DNA of 64,000 nt from an uncultured Paracoccaceae bacterium (GTDB lineage: Bacteria; Pseudomonadota; Alphaproteobacteria; Rhodobacterales; Rhodobacteraceae): contig CAJJBH010000033.1 of NCBI GenBank assembly GCA_905182355.1, forward strand, positions 1-64,000, in the 5' to 3' direction. The notes below the pieces were generated by a model. It saw nothing but the letters and a program-made list of their open reading frames with translations, did no database searches and had not been told where the DNA came from. Position 1 is the stretch's first letter, and each line of letters starts with the position of its first letter. The position numbers and the translations under genes are program-made. Shown in pieces: positions 14,802-24,298 of this stretch.

Positions 14802-16307
14802 CTACTTCTTCTTCCCGAAACCAGAAAGACCAGAAGGCAAACCCATACCGCCGCCCATACCACCAAGGCGGGGCATCTTGCCGCCCAATTGTTTGGCTGC
14901 GGCGTCAAGTGCTGCGGGGTCTATTTGGGAGGGGTCCATGCCAGCAGCGGCGCCTTTGCCGCCCATCATGCCCTTCATGGCTTGCTTAAGCATGCCACCT
15001 TTGCCCATTCTGCCCATCTTCTTCATCATGTCTGACATCTGGCGCTGCATCTTGAGCAGTTTGTTCAGATCGGACACTTCCATACCTGCACCTTTTGCGA
15101 TCCGCTTTTTGCGGGAGGCTTGAAGCAACGCGGGGTTGGCGCGTTCTTTTTTGGTCATGGATTGGATCAGGGCGATCTGGCGATTGAGCACCTTGTCGTC
15201 GATCCCAGCAGCTTCGACCTGTTTGGCCATTTTGCCCATGCCAGGCATCATGCCCATCATGCCTTGCATACCACCCATTTTCATCATCTGTTCAAGCTGC
15301 ATTTTCAGGTCGTTCATGTTGAACTGACCTTTGGCCATGCGCTTCATCATGCGTTCGGCTTGTTCAGCTTCAATCGTATCTTGGGCTTTTTCGACCAAAG
15401 CAACGATGTCACCCATGCCAAGGATACGGCCCGCAACACGTTCAGGTTCGAACGTTTCAAGTGCGTCCATCTTTTCGCCAAGACCGACAAATTTGATCGG
15501 CTTGCCAGTGACAGCACGCATAGACAGGGCTGCACCGCCGCGTCCGTCGCCGTCCATCCGTGTGAGGACAACGCCAGTGATGCCGATGCGTTCGTCAAAG
15601 TTTTCTGCGGTATGCACGGCGTCTTGGCCCGTAAGACCATCGACAACCAGCAGTGTTTCGCGTGGGGTTGCGACGTCGCGCACAGCGGCGACTTGAACCA
15701 TCAGTTCTTCATCAATTGACAAGCGACCAGCTGTGTCGAGAATGTAGACGTCATAGCCGCCCATGGCCGCTTGGGTCTTGGCACGTTTGGCGATGGATAC
15801 GGGATCTTCGCCTTTGACGATTGGCAATGTGTCAACGCCGATTTGAACGCCAAGGATTTGTAGTTGTTCCATCGCGGCAGGGCGGTTCACGTCAAGTGAC
15901 GCCATAAGGACTTTTTTGCCCTCGCGTTCCTTTAGACGTTTGGCCAGTTTCGCGGTTGTTGTGGTTTTACCAGAGCCTTGCAAGCCGACCATCAAGATAG
16001 GGGCAGGGGGGGTGTCAATTTTCAGATGGCCGGGTTCGCCTTCACCCTTCAGGGTGTCGATCAGGGCGTCGTGGACAATTTTAACGACTTGCTGGCCGGG
16101 GGTCACGGATTTGGTGACGGCCTGACCTGTGGCCTTGTCTTGTACCGCTTTGACGAAATCGCGGGCTACGGGCAGCGAGACGTCGGCCTCAAGCAGGGCA
16201 ACACGGACTTCGCGCAGTGCTGTTTTGACGTCTTCGTCAGACAGCGCGCCTTGTTTTGTTAGACGATCAAAGACGCCGGAGAGGCGTTCGGATAGATTTT
16301 CAAACAT
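14802..16307 (-). CDS. ffh: Signal recognition particle protein Ffh
   Basis: The 501-residue GTPase has the N-domain (1-90), the G-domain with GLQGSGKTTTTAKLAKRLK (108 onward), DTAGRLSIDEELM and TRMDGDGRGGAALSM, and a methionine-rich M-domain (300-460) that binds 4.5S RNA and signal peptides. The end is a Gly/Met-rich low-complexity tail, normal for the group. It delivers nascent inner-membrane proteins to FtsY. AAAGGAG lies just upstream of the start. It leads the minus-strand operon. I did not find the 4.5S RNA gene in this window. Confidence 0.98.
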   Translation of the reverse strand: MFENLSERLSGVFDRLTKQGALSDEDVKTALREVRVALLEADVSLPVARDFVKAVQDKATGQAVTKSVTPGQQVVKIVHDALIDTLKGEGEPGHLKIDTPPAPILMVGLQGSGKTTTTAKLAKRLKEREGKKVLMASLDVNRPAAMEQLQILGVQIGVDTLPIVKGEDPVSIAKRAKTQAAMGGYDVYILDTAGRLSIDEELMVQVAAVRDVATPRETLLVVDGLTGQDAVHTAENFDERIGITGVVLTRMDGDGRGGAALSMRAVTGKPIKFVGLGEKMDALETFEPERVAGRILGMGDIVALVEKAQDTIEAEQAERMMKRMAKGQFNMNDLKMQLEQMMKMGGMQGMMGMMPGMGKMAKQVEAAGIDDKVLNRQIALIQSMTKKERANPALLQASRKKRIAKGAGMEVSDLNKLLKMQRQMSDMMKKMGRMGKGGMLKQAMKGMMGGKGAAAGMDPSQIDPAALDAAAKQLGGKMPRLGGMGGGMGLPSGLSGFGKKK

Positions 16308-16416
16308 GCCAAGGCTCCTTTGCCCGATTATTGTTAACCCCTAGATAGGTAGGGGCAGCGACGATTGCACCAAAGGGGGTGCGAAATACAGAAATGCCCC
16401 AAAATTTTGAGTTCGA

Positions 16417-16448
16417 GTGGGGGTGAAACAATACAGTTTCACCCCCAC
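16417..16448. repeat. Perfect 13-bp stem hairpin, purpose unclear
   Basis: GTGGGGGTGAAAC at 16417-16429 pairs perfectly with GTTTCACCCCCAC at 16436-16448 across a 6-base loop (AATACA). No T-run follows on either strand, so it is not a classical terminator. It lies in the 220 bases between the ffh start and the end of the next minus-strand gene, and could be an RNA structure in the ffh leader or a repeat element. Confidence 0.75.
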
Positions 16449-16492
16449 GGGCGAAACTCGCTGGTGGGGGTCGATCCTTGATATAACAAGGA

Positions 16493-16514
16493 CCGGAAGG
16501 GTTTATGCTTCCGG
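16493..16514 (-). terminator. Possible terminator hairpin after the two-helix membrane protein gene
   Basis: CCGGAAG and CTTCCGG form a 7-bp stem with an 8-base loop, 15 bases past the stop of the minus-strand gene at 16529. The bases that follow on that strand (TCCTTGTTA) are only moderately T-rich, so termination may be weak. Confidence 0.45.
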
Positions 16515-16528
16515 ATTTTGATCGGGAT

Positions 16529-17053
16529 TTAGGCTGTTGGCTGGTTGGAGTCAACAGGTGCTGACAATCGCCCTTCCTGTCGGGCGTCTTTGAGCCAGTC
16601 GTTCACTGCTGTTACGATATGTTCCGGTCCCAAGCCGCTTTGGGTATATATCGTCATGTGGTGTTCCCCTGCACTAATTCCGCCCACTAGGACGAAGACT
16701 GGACGATGCGTGTCTCCAACGCTGTCACCTTGGGTTTCGACGTAGGCGTGGCTGAGATCATTGAAATCATGGGTGATACTGGTAATCTGTGTCATTGTCT
16801 TGCGCCGAATGATCATTTGATTTGAAACCGTGTCCAAGATTACCTGAACTCTACGCGCGACGAGAAATAGTATCAAAGGGGCAACGACCAGTGCAAATAG
16901 CAGTATATAAAAACTGACCACGAAGTCACCTTGGTATAACAGTGCTATCCCCTCACTGGTCATGGCCAAGATGACAAGGCACACTATCAGTGAAACCAGC
17001 CATGGGCGCTCTTGAACAACGAGACGGGTGGGGGTGTTTTGAATGACTTTCAT
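16529..17053 (-). CDS. Two-helix membrane protein of unknown function
   Basis: The 174-residue product has two predicted membrane helices near residues 19-41 (LVSLIVCLVILAMTSEGIAL) and 44-68 (VVSFYILLFALVVAPLILFL), then a soluble beta-rich domain (residues 70-170) with PVFVLVGGISAGEHHMTIYT. The arrangement, a bilayer anchor followed by a PH-like strand pattern, is seen in many bacterial hypothetical proteins; I do not recognise the family. It is a single gene between ffh and the divergent LysR gene. Confidence 0.65.
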   Translation of the reverse strand: MKVIQNTPTRLVVQERPWLVSLIVCLVILAMTSEGIALLYQGDFVVSFYILLFALVVAPLILFLVARRVQVILDTVSNQMIIRRKTMTQITSITHDFNDLSHAYVETQGDSVGDTHRPVFVLVGGISAGEHHMTIYTQSGLGPEHIVTAVNDWLKDARQEGRLSAPVDSNQPTA

Positions 17054-17177
17054 TTGACCAGCGATATCGTTTGCTTTGACTCTTTGTCAAAGGATCATGG
17101 TGCGGGCCGGGTATCGTTTGAATTGCCAGTTACATGAAAGTTGCATTTTTGAACGAAACTTTGGTAAATTGATTTAT

Positions 17178-17195
17178 ATGTGAATTTACGCACAT
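17178..17195. promoter_or_regulatory. Palindrome ATGTG-N8-CACAT upstream of the LysR gene
   Basis: ATGTGAATTTACGCACAT lies 15 bases before the GTG start of the LysR-type gene. The core TGTGA-N6-GCACA is one mismatch from a CRP/FNR-type site and also contains the T-N11-A frame of LysR boxes. Autorepression by the adjacent LysR protein is the simplest reading. Confidence 0.4.
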
Positions 17196-17210
17196 GAATG
17201 AGGTGTAGTT

Positions 17211-18089
17211 GTGAACAATTGGGACGAGATTAAAACTGCGTATCAGGTCGCCCGTATGGGCACTGTGAGTGGTGCCGCTGAGGTTTTGGGTGTGCATCAT
17301 GCCACCGTCATACGCCATATTGATGCCCTTGAGGGCCAGTTGGGCGTGAAGCTGTTTCAACGCCATGCCCGTGGGTATACCGCCACCGAAGTGGGCGATG
17401 ATCTGTTTCGTGTGGCCCAAGCCACGGACGATCAGTTCAATCAGTTGGTTGGTCGTATCAAAGGCCGTGGCACCGACGTGTCGGGCGAATTGGTGGTCAC
17501 GTCATTGGTGTCCTTGGCCCCGCGCATGGCCCCGCTGCTGGTTGCGTTTCAGCATAAGCATCCTGATGTGGTTGTTCGTTATCTGACGGGGGAGCGATTG
17601 TTTCGCCTTGAATACGGGGAAGCTCATGTGGCGATCCGCGCAGGCACGGCACCTGATCAACCTGACAATGTTGTTCAGCCGTTTGTCCGCCAACGGATGG
17701 GGCTGTATGCCAGCAAGTCTTATGTTGCCCAATATGGTAAGCCAAATGATGCGTCTGATTATTCTAGCCATCGTTTCGTCGGCCATGACGATGATGACAG
17801 CCGCGCCCCTTTTAATCGCTGGTTGCGTGAAAAGGTGCCTGAGGCCGCATTGACGTTTCGCAGCACCGATGTGCGGGCTTTGGAGCAGGCCGTGCTGGCA
17901 GGGGCAGGGATTGGATTCATTCCCGTGACGGATGCGCAAGCAAATCCTGATCTGATTGAAGTGTTTCCCCATCAAGAGGAATGGTCGGCACCGTTGTGGC
18001 TGGTCACCCATGTTGATTTGCACCGGACAACTAAGGTGCAAGCATTTTTGAATTTCTTGAAAGAGCACTCGAAAGAGTGGAGAGACTGA
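17211..18089 (+). CDS. LysR-type transcriptional regulator
   Basis: The 292-residue protein has an N-terminal winged helix (residues 8-65: AYQVARMGTVSGAAEVLGVH, TVIRHIDALEGQLGVKLFQR) and a periplasmic-binding-like effector domain (90-290). Translation starts at a GTG after GAGGTG. The regulated target is probably the EamA transporter directly downstream, whose ATG follows this stop by two bases, so they are co-transcribed, which is atypical since LysR genes are more often divergent. The effector is unknown. Confidence 0.9.
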   Translation: MNNWDEIKTAYQVARMGTVSGAAEVLGVHHATVIRHIDALEGQLGVKLFQRHARGYTATEVGDDLFRVAQATDDQFNQLVGRIKGRGTDVSGELVVTSLVSLAPRMAPLLVAFQHKHPDVVVRYLTGERLFRLEYGEAHVAIRAGTAPDQPDNVVQPFVRQRMGLYASKSYVAQYGKPNDASDYSSHRFVGHDDDDSRAPFNRWLREKVPEAALTFRSTDVRALEQAVLAGAGIGFIPVTDAQANPDLIEVFPHQEEWSAPLWLVTHVDLHRTTKVQAFLNFLKEHSKEWRD

Positions 18090-18091
18090 AT

Positions 18092-18976
18092 ATGTCGCCA
18101 TCGCGCCAAGGCCATTTGGCGATGCTGTGCTTTTCCATGCTGGTGGCAGGGTCGTTTTCGTTGGGGTCTTTGGCTGCGAATGAAATCACACCAGGTGCAT
18201 TGAATGCTGTGCGCTTTGCTTTGGCGGCTGTTGCGATCGGGATTGCTGTTGTCTTGACAGGTGGACTGCAGCGATCTGCTTTTCAAGCCCCTTGGCGGTA
18301 TCTGCTTTTGGGCGGCATCTTCGGGGTCTATTTTGTCCTGATGTTTGAAGGCCTCAAATCCGCCCCCCCAATAAGCGCGGCAGCGGAGTTCACCCTGATC
18401 CCGATTATGGCGGCTGGCTTTGGTTGGGTGTTGTTGCGGCAGGTTTTGACGGGCCGCATGGCTTTTGCTTTGGCGGTAGGTGCGTTGGGTGCCCTTTGGG
18501 TGATCTTTCGCGCAGATGTGTCGGCATTCCTAGCGTTCGAAGTGGGGCGCGGCGAGTTGATATATCTTGTTGGTTGCGCATTTCACGCGTTTTACACACC
18601 GCTGGTGCGCAAGTTAAACCGTGGGGAGCCCGCGTTGGTCTTTACCTTCGGTGTGTTGGTTGCCGGGTGTCTGCTGATTACGATTTACAGCTGGGGCGAT
18701 TTACGTGCGACGGATTGGGTGGCGTTGCCACCGATTGTTTGGATCACGATTTTCTACGTGGCCCTTTGCGCAAGTTCTATGACATTCGTGCTGATGCAAT
18801 TTGCGACGATGCGGCTGCCGTCCGCAAAGGTTATGGCCTACACATACCTTACACCGACTTGGGTCATCATTTGGCAGATGGCGCTGGGCAATGGTGTTCC
18901 AACAGCTTGGATACTGGGTGGTGTTGGCCTGACGATCGCGGCGCTTTTAATGCTGTTGGGTAACGACGAAGTTTAG
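18092..18976 (+). CDS. EamA/DMT-family transporter
   Basis: The 294-residue inner-membrane protein has about ten hydrophobic helices in two repeated EamA halves (first half around LAMLCFSMLVAGSFSLGSLA, second around YLVGCAFHAFYTPLVRKLNR). Such drug/metabolite transporters export small metabolites or amino acids. I place the start at 18092, just past the LysR stop, and not at the upstream in-frame start at 18077 inside the LysR gene. The substrate is unknown; linkage to LysR suggests effector-responsive export. Confidence 0.85.
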   Translation: MSPSRQGHLAMLCFSMLVAGSFSLGSLAANEITPGALNAVRFALAAVAIGIAVVLTGGLQRSAFQAPWRYLLLGGIFGVYFVLMFEGLKSAPPISAAAEFTLIPIMAAGFGWVLLRQVLTGRMAFALAVGALGALWVIFRADVSAFLAFEVGRGELIYLVGCAFHAFYTPLVRKLNRGEPALVFTFGVLVAGCLLITIYSWGDLRATDWVALPPIVWITIFYVALCASSMTFVLMQFATMRLPSAKVMAYTYLTPTWVIIWQMALGNGVPTAWILGGVGLTIAALLMLLGNDEV

Positions 18977-19087
18977 GCCAGCATGATGGGGATAAACGCC
19001 CACATTTTTCAGCGTTTTATTAACATGACTTTTATCCTTCGGCATTAAAACATAATCTCGTGAATGGCATTCGAGGGGCAAACCGGA

Positions 19088-20147
19088 ATGATAAAACTTG
19101 ACTCGTTGGCCCTTAGCTATTTCGATCTTCCAGCCTTTATTTTGATTGTCGATCCTGAAAAAGGACCAATCTATTCAGTGATCAATCAGCAATGGTCTGA
19201 TGGCGCACGACGGTTGTCTGAAGATGTCGTTGGTAAAACGGCAGAAGAGATTTTTAGTGGTCCCTTGGGCGTGGCGTCATACACGCGGCAACTCGAGGTG
19301 GTCCGTTCAGGTCAAAAGCTGACCTATGATGTTGTATTGCCTTTGACAGACCGCAATCATAACGTCCGCACCACCTTGGTTCCTGTATTAGATAGTGCTG
19401 GGGATGTAGTTCAACTTGTCGGTATTTCGTTTGACCGCACGGCTGAATTGGAAGGGGCTGCAAGTTCAGGCGCGTGCGGCATCTGCGAATGCTGATATCG
19501 AGCAGTTCATTTCTATCGCTGCACATGATTTGCGGACCCCAATGGAAAACATCAAAAGCTTGGCAGATATGTTGCGTGACGATTTTGAAGATCATGGGGA
19601 TGGCAAACTTGAACTGATTGATATTCTGGAAGCTGTTGCGGTCAAAGCAACAGCGCTTATATCGGACATATTAGCCCACGCGCAGGCCACAGATGCAATT
19701 GGGCGACAAGAAACGTTTGACGTAGTCCAGATGTCAAAATACATTTTTGTAACGTTAGACCCGCACAGCCAGCATAAACTTTGTATAGCAGACCAGTGGC
19801 TTTCATCGGACAAGACCGCCGTACAGATTGCGCTGCGAAACCTATATGACAACGCAATAAAGCATTCGGATCAAAACGTTGTTGAGCTGTCGGTTACGGT
19901 CAGTCAAATCAATAAAGACGTTGTCGAATTTGCGGTCCAAGACAATGGCGTCGGGTTTAATGATCCTGCCGTTGCCTTTCTTGATGGTGGCAACCTTCGC
20001 ATTGATAGTGGATTTGGCTTACTTGGCGTGCGCAGATTGATCACGGCCCGTGGGGGCGTAATTGCTGCTGAAAACCTACCAAACCAAAAAGGTAGCGTCA
20101 TTCGGTTCACAGTTAAGGGGCAAATTGTGGGGCCACCGATAAACTAA
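19088..20147 (+). pseudogene. PAS-domain histidine kinase split by a frameshift
   Basis: The first frame, from ATG 19088 (GAGGGG upstream), encodes a PAS domain (FILIVDPEKGPIYSVINQQW to VVQLVGISFDRTAELE) and runs off frame to a stop at 19495. The second frame, from about 19458 to 20147, encodes LQVQARAASANADIEQFISI, a HisKA segment with AAHDLRTPMENIKSLADML and an ATPase domain (RNLYDNAIKH, DNGVGFND, GFGLLGVRRLI). The frames meet at a GGGG run (19454-19457): removing one G restores a continuous kinase of about 353 residues. The gene is either recently inactivated, phase-variable at the G run, or carries a sequence error. A partner regulator is not adjacent. Confidence 0.82.
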
Positions 20148-20199
20148 CAGCGATGATTTGAAGGGCGCGCAATCAATGCTCTTTTTGTGCTTCCGTAAT

Positions 20200-20529
20200 C
20201 TAGCATTGCGTGTCCAGCTCTCCCTCAAGAAATCGCTCAAATGCGTCTAGATTGACGGGCTCGAACTGGCCAAATCCTTGCATCCATACGCTTGCAGTCT
20301 TCATCGCGTCTGGTTCCAGTTTACACCATTTCACCCGCCCACGTTTTTCCTGTGCGATCAACCCTGCCCGCATCAACAGTGTCAGGTGCTTAGAAATGGC
20401 GGCCAGCGACATCTCGAAAGGTTCAGCAACATCTGTCACGGCCATGTCGTCTTCCAACAACATGCTTAAGATCGCGCGGCGCGTGGGATCGGCAAGGGCA
20501 GCAAACACTGTATCTAGATTCTGGGTCAT
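20200..20529 (-). CDS. ArsR-family transcriptional regulator
   Basis: From ATG 20529 the 109-residue protein reads MTQNLDTVFAALADPTRRAI, then MAVTDVAEPFEMSLAAISKHLTLL and GLIAQEKRGRVKWCKLEP: a winged-helix ArsR repressor. Cysteines of the metal-sensing ELCVCDL motif are absent, so it belongs to the non-metal or as yet unassigned subgroup, which in proteobacteria often precedes SRPBCC/AHSA1 genes; none is next to it here. It is a single gene in a region of decayed sequence. Confidence 0.85.
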   Translation of the reverse strand: MTQNLDTVFAALADPTRRAILSMLLEDDMAVTDVAEPFEMSLAAISKHLTLLMRAGLIAQEKRGRVKWCKLEPDAMKTASVWMQGFGQFEPVNLDAFERFLEGELDTQC

Positions 20530-20877
20530 TGGGTGGATCATACTGCCACACATAGGCGTAGGAAAGCTCACAATCCATGATGGTTCATGTTGCGTGATGT
20601 GTATTGGAAACGCAGATGCCCAAATTCTGACGCGGTGAGCCCAATATCACGGGCCTGCGCGACTGTGATGTGGCGAATGTCTGATCGATCTGGCGTGAAC
20701 GGTCGTCTGATAAGATGCTATATTTAATCAAGTATTTTCAGCGTGATGCATAGTCTGCGTTTGGTATTTCCTGATGGAGTCTTTCAAAATAAGTTTAAAC
20801 GCAATTTGCGGCCTGATTTCGACGCCCACAACGCGCAATATTTGACGCTATTTGCGATCGAAAAGCACATGTAAGGA
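20530..20877. other. Gene-free stretch upstream of the ArsR gene
   Basis: About 350 bases without a convincing gene. The end nearest 20529 must hold the ArsR promoter. The remainder, up to the LysR-like remnant, is AT-rich around 20715-20810 and shows no domain in any frame. Confidence 0.45.
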
Positions 20878-21030
20878 TGTCTTGCGATCTCCCTTCTCTA
20901 ACTGCTTTACACGCCTTGTGGCTGCGGGGTGTCACCAAAGCCTTAGTCGTACGGCGGATGATTTGGGTGTGAACCATTCCGCGATCAGCCGACATGTAAA
21001 CGGGTCGGAGCCTCCCACGAGCTTGCTGTC
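20878..21030 (+). pseudogene. Remnant of a LysR-type regulator (helix-turn-helix only)
   Basis: One frame reads DLPSLTALHALWL from about 20885 and a second frame then reads VAAGCHQSLSRTADDLGVNH followed by SAISRHVNGSE. Together they reconstruct the start of a GcvA/AmpR-like LysR regulator. The frame changes once inside the helix-turn-helix and the effector domain after about 21030 cannot be followed, although short LysR-like scraps (RYEADLAFA near 21040) persist. It cannot encode a working protein. Confidence 0.65.
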
Positions 21031-21647
21031 GTTGACAGATATGAGGCCGATCTTGCTTTCGCTCGCTGGCAGTTTGGATATTGCTTCGGATTTGTTAAGT
21101 GAAGGTCGTAATTTTCCTTTTGCATCCCCTGATTTCTGAAGGGTCTGGATTGGACGCCCCACGACGTAATTTCTGCTCCTTTGCTTCACCAAGCAGATGC
21201 TCGGCGTTTGCGTTCACCCCTCTCTGTTGCGGCGGCGATTGCGGCGCAGGCCATCTATCTTGGATCAAATGAGTGTGTCGCCAAACGAATGTACCACGGG
21301 CCGGCTGACACAATGTTCTGACATGGGTATCACGTAGGGTGCATTTCAGCTGGTCTATGGCAGCCGCGGCGTGTGGCGTCACGCCATCCCTCAGGTCCGA
21401 CTTTGGTTGCTGGATGGAACGGCACTCTTCAGGCGCTGTGTAAAGGTAAACCAATTGGTTGAATATATGAAATGGGGCAAAATTGGCAAAATCAGTGCTG
21501 TGACAGAATAACACAGTGAATTCAAAGCTCGTTAAATACTTATGATAACAACGCATTAGTCCCCAGAGTGGTTTGAAATTCAAACGGTTGACTCAAGGCC
21601 CACCCACCATTAGCAATCGCACAAGATTTCCAATTGGGGAACACCGT
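21031..21647. other. Decayed sequence and promoter region upstream of the F0 operon
   Basis: No intact gene. The first part probably continues the broken LysR gene. The last roughly 150 bases are AT-rich and must contain the promoter of atpI-atpB-atpE-atpF'-atpF, but I could not single out a convincing promoter. Confidence 0.45.
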
Positions 21648-22001
21648 GTGAGCGAGCCTGATCATAAGCAGCAAATGCAGCAGCTTGAGGCTAGACTCGC
21701 CGCGGTAAAGCAGACACAACAGTGTGGCCCCAAGCAGGAAGAGCATTATTCTCAAGCGCAGCATGCGTGGCGGATGGTGATAGAATTGGTGGCCGGTTTA
21801 GGGATCGGTTTCGGCATAGGATACGGGTTAGATAGCCTGTTCGGGACGCTTCCCATCTTTATGTTGATCTTCACTATTCTGGGTCTGGTGGCCGGGATCA
21901 AAACGATGATCCGCAGTGCCAACGAGATGCAGGAGCAGCAATTGGCCGAGTTGGCCGAAAAGAATGACGCGGATCACACCGCAAAAGATGAGGGAGCCTG
22001 A
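21648..22001 (+). CDS. atpI: ATP synthase assembly protein AtpI
   Basis: Starting from the GTG at 21648, which follows GGGGA by seven bases, the 117-residue product has a charged N-terminus, then two membrane helices ([20 protein letters not shown] and [20 protein letters not shown]) and a charged tail. That is AtpI, which helps assemble the c-ring and may carry magnesium. A longer frame from 21573 exists but the extra residues are not typical. It is the first gene of the F0 cluster, two bases before atpB. Confidence 0.9.
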   Translation: MSEPDHKQQMQQLEARLAAVKQTQQCGPKQEEHYSQAQHAWRMVIELVAGLGIGFGIGYGLDSLFGTLPIFMLIFTILGLVAGIKTMIRSANEMQEQQLAELAEKNDADHTAKDEGA

Positions 22002-22003
22002 GA

Positions 22004-22759
22004 ATGGCAAGCGAAGCACAGGGCGAACAAGCTGGCGGGTTGGTTTTCCACCCTATGGACCAGTTCAATGTTGAATCGCTGTTTGGCGGTTCAGTCTCTT
22101 GGTACACGCCTACGAACGCAGCCCTTTGGATGGGCCTCGCGATCGTGGCAGTGTTAGGCCTGATGGTTTTGACAACAACCAAACGCTCGATCGTCCCTTC
22201 ACGCGGCCAATCAGTTGCTGAACTGGCTTATGTCTTTGTCTACAAAATGGTCGAAGATATCACGGGTAAAGATGGTATCGTTTACTTCCCCTACATCATG
22301 ACACTGTTCATGTTCATCGTCAGCGCCAACTTCCTTGCGCTGATACCGATGTCCTTTTCCCCTACATCACACTTTGCGGTGACCGTAGTGCTGGCGATGG
22401 CAGTGTTCTTAACAGTTACGATCCTTGGCTTCATTAAGAACGGTACAAAGTTCTTAGGCTTGTTCTGGGTATCTTCAGCCCCATTGGCGCTGCGCCCAGT
22501 TCTAGCGATCATCGAGGTTATCTCGTACTTCGTGCGGCCAGTTAGCCATTCAATTCGTTTGGCTGGCAACGTCATGGCGGGCCACGCGGTTATCAAAGTG
22601 TTTGCAGGTTTCGCTGCTATCGCAGTGGTAAGCCCCGTTGCAATCGCTGGTATCGCAGCAATGTACGCCCTAGAGATCTTGGTCTCTTTCATTCAGGCCT
22701 ACGTATTTACAATTCTGACGTGTGTGTATCTCAAAGATGCGCTTCACCCCGGACACTAA
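22004..22759 (+). CDS. atpB: F0F1 ATP synthase subunit a
   Basis: The 251-residue, multi-span protein carries the family's proton-channel motif around [20 protein letters not shown], with the essential arginine facing the c-ring, and [20 protein letters not shown] in the last helix. It forms the half-channels for proton passage in the inner membrane. Gene order atpI-B-E-F'-F without delta, alpha, gamma, beta and epsilon is the split F0 arrangement of alphaproteobacteria. Confidence 0.97.
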   Translation: MASEAQGEQAGGLVFHPMDQFNVESLFGGSVSWYTPTNAALWMGLAIVAVLGLMVLTTTKRSIVPSRGQSVAELAYVFVYKMVEDITGKDGIVYFPYIMTLFMFIVSANFLALIPMSFSPTSHFAVTVVLAMAVFLTVTILGFIKNGTKFLGLFWVSSAPLALRPVLAIIEVISYFVRPVSHSIRLAGNVMAGHAVIKVFAGFAAIAVVSPVAIAGIAAMYALEILVSFIQAYVFTILTCVYLKDALHPGH

Positions 22760-22831
22760 CGAACGACTTTCTAACAACCGCGGTCATTCGGCCGCTTATC
22801 TATCTAACTTCCAATCGTAAGGAGATTTCAC

Positions 22832-23056
22832 ATGGAAGGTGAACTAGCACACATCGGCGCAGGCCTCGCAGCAATCGGATCCGGCGCAGCCGCAATCGGT
22901 GTTGGTAACGTTGCAGGCAACTTTTTGGCAGGCGCATTGCGCAACCCATCCGCAGCAGCATCGCAAACAGCGACACTGTTTATCGGTATCGCTTTCGCAG
23001 AAGCTTTGGGGATCTTTTCGTTCCTCGTAGCTCTGTTGCTGATGTTTGCTGTCTAA
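22832..23056 (+). CDS. atpE: F0F1 ATP synthase subunit c
   Basis: A 74-residue hairpin of two helices with the glycine-alanine repeat [20 protein letters not shown], the polar loop RNPS and the proton-binding glutamate at position 57 in [16 protein letters not shown] stands upstream of the ATG, a near-ideal ribosome-binding site that suits the high stoichiometry of subunit c. The 72-base gap before it may give extra expression through mRNA processing or structure. Confidence 0.98.
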   Translation: MEGELAHIGAGLAAIGSGAAAIGVGNVAGNFLAGALRNPSAAASQTATLFIGIAFAEALGIFSFLVALLLMFAV

Positions 23057-23170
23057 GACAGATTAAACAACAGCGTTGTCTATGCCTTGCATAGGCGACA
23101 AGTTCCTTACGATTGGGCGGCGCGTTTCGATGCCCCGCCCGATGTAATGACCGCACAAACGGAGACCAAA

Positions 23171-23698
23171 ATGGCAACCGATACACACAGTGCCGCTGAG
23201 GCTGCCGGCCCCGGCATGCCACAACTGGACTTCTCGACATGGGGTAACCAGATCTTTTGGTTGGTTATCACACTGTTCGTGATCTACCTTGTTTTGTCCC
23301 GCGTGGCTTTGCCGCGTATTGCTTCGGTTTTGGCCGAACGTAAGGGCACAATCACAAATGACATCGCCGCAGCTGAAGATTTGAAAGCCAAAGCATTGGA
23401 TGCAGAAGCTGCCTATGACAAAGCATTGATCGATGCGCGTGCAGAAGCAGGCCGCATCGTGGCTGAGACTAAGGTTGGCATCCAAGCTGACTTGGACGCA
23501 GCCATCGCGAAAGCCGACACCAAGATTTCAGCGAAAGCTGCTGAAGGTGAAAAAGTCATTGCAGAAATTCGTGCAGGGGCTTTGGAGAACGTCAAAGACG
23601 TGGCCAAAGACACTGCCAAAGAAATCGTTGCAGCAATGGGTGGCAAAGCCGATGCTAAAACCATCACTGCCGCTGTGACCGCACGGATGAAAGGGTAA
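23171..23698 (+). CDS. F0F1 ATP synthase subunit b' (AtpF2)
   Basis: I start at ATG 23171, preceded by GGAGACC, giving 175 residues: a short head, one membrane helix ([20 protein letters not shown]), and a long coiled coil rich in Ala, Lys and Glu. It lies before the second b-type gene, as in photosynthetic and marine alphaproteobacteria that use a b/b' heterodimer as stator. An earlier in-frame start at 23087 adds residues not typical for the family. Confidence 0.93.
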   Translation: MATDTHSAAEAAGPGMPQLDFSTWGNQIFWLVITLFVIYLVLSRVALPRIASVLAERKGTITNDIAAAEDLKAKALDAEAAYDKALIDARAEAGRIVAETKVGIQADLDAAIAKADTKISAKAAEGEKVIAEIRAGALENVKDVAKDTAKEIVAAMGGKADAKTITAAVTARMKG

Positions 23699-23703
23699 AC
23701 GAT

Positions 23704-24273
23704 ATGCGCTTTACACAAATCACCCTGACAGGCGCGACTGCGTCACTGACTGCTAGCCCTGCGTTTGCGGCCTCTGGTCCTTTCATTTCGCTAGGCAACA
23801 CAGACTTTGTTGTGATCCTTGGCTTCATAGCTTTCATCGGTATCTTGTTCTATTTCAAAGTGCCGGCCATGATCGGTGGCATGTTGGATCAACGGGCTGT
23901 TGGTATTCAATCCGAGATTGATGAAGCCCGCACATTGCGCGAAGAAGCACAGACATTGTTGGCTAGCTACGAACGTAAGCAACAAGAAGTGCAGGCCCAA
24001 GCGGACCGCATTGTTGCTGGTGCCAAAGACGAAGCAAATGCTGCTGCAGCACAAGCCCGCGAAGATCTGGCAGAGTCCATTGACCGTCGTATGGCCGCTG
24101 CAGAGGATCAAATTGCATCTGCCGAAGCGTCTGCTGTTAAAGAAGTTCGCGACCAATCAGTGACCATCGCGATTGCAGTGGCCCGTGATGTGATCGCAAA
24201 ACAAATGACGGCTGCCAGTGGCAATTCGTTGATTGATGACGCGATTGCGCAAGTGGACGCAAAACTGCACTGA
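23704..24273 (+). CDS. atpF: F0F1 ATP synthase subunit b
   Basis: The 189-residue protein has an N-terminal hydrophobic leader (TASLTASPAFAASG, possibly a cleaved signal), one membrane helix (FVVILGFIAFIGILFYFKV) and a long charged coiled coil (IDEARTLREEAQTLLASYER). It pairs with b' to form the peripheral stalk. It is the last gene of the F0 cluster; a strong terminator follows at 24299-24330. Confidence 0.95.
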   Translation: MRFTQITLTGATASLTASPAFAASGPFISLGNTDFVVILGFIAFIGILFYFKVPAMIGGMLDQRAVGIQSEIDEARTLREEAQTLLASYERKQQEVQAQADRIVAGAKDEANAAAAQAREDLAESIDRRMAAAEDQIASAEASAVKEVRDQSVTIAIAVARDVIAKQMTAASGNSLIDDAIAQVDAKLH

Positions 24274-24298
24274 TTCAGGTGTAGCATTAAAGAATACA

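Noticed and set aside
15120-15719. Histidine-rich 199-codon frame antisense to ffh
   Set aside because: His and Phe repeats mirror the Met-rich M-domain and GC bias of ffh on the other strand.
21095-21583. Minus-strand 162-codon frame upstream of atpI
   Set aside because: Overlaps the decayed LysR region and shows no domain or codon bias.
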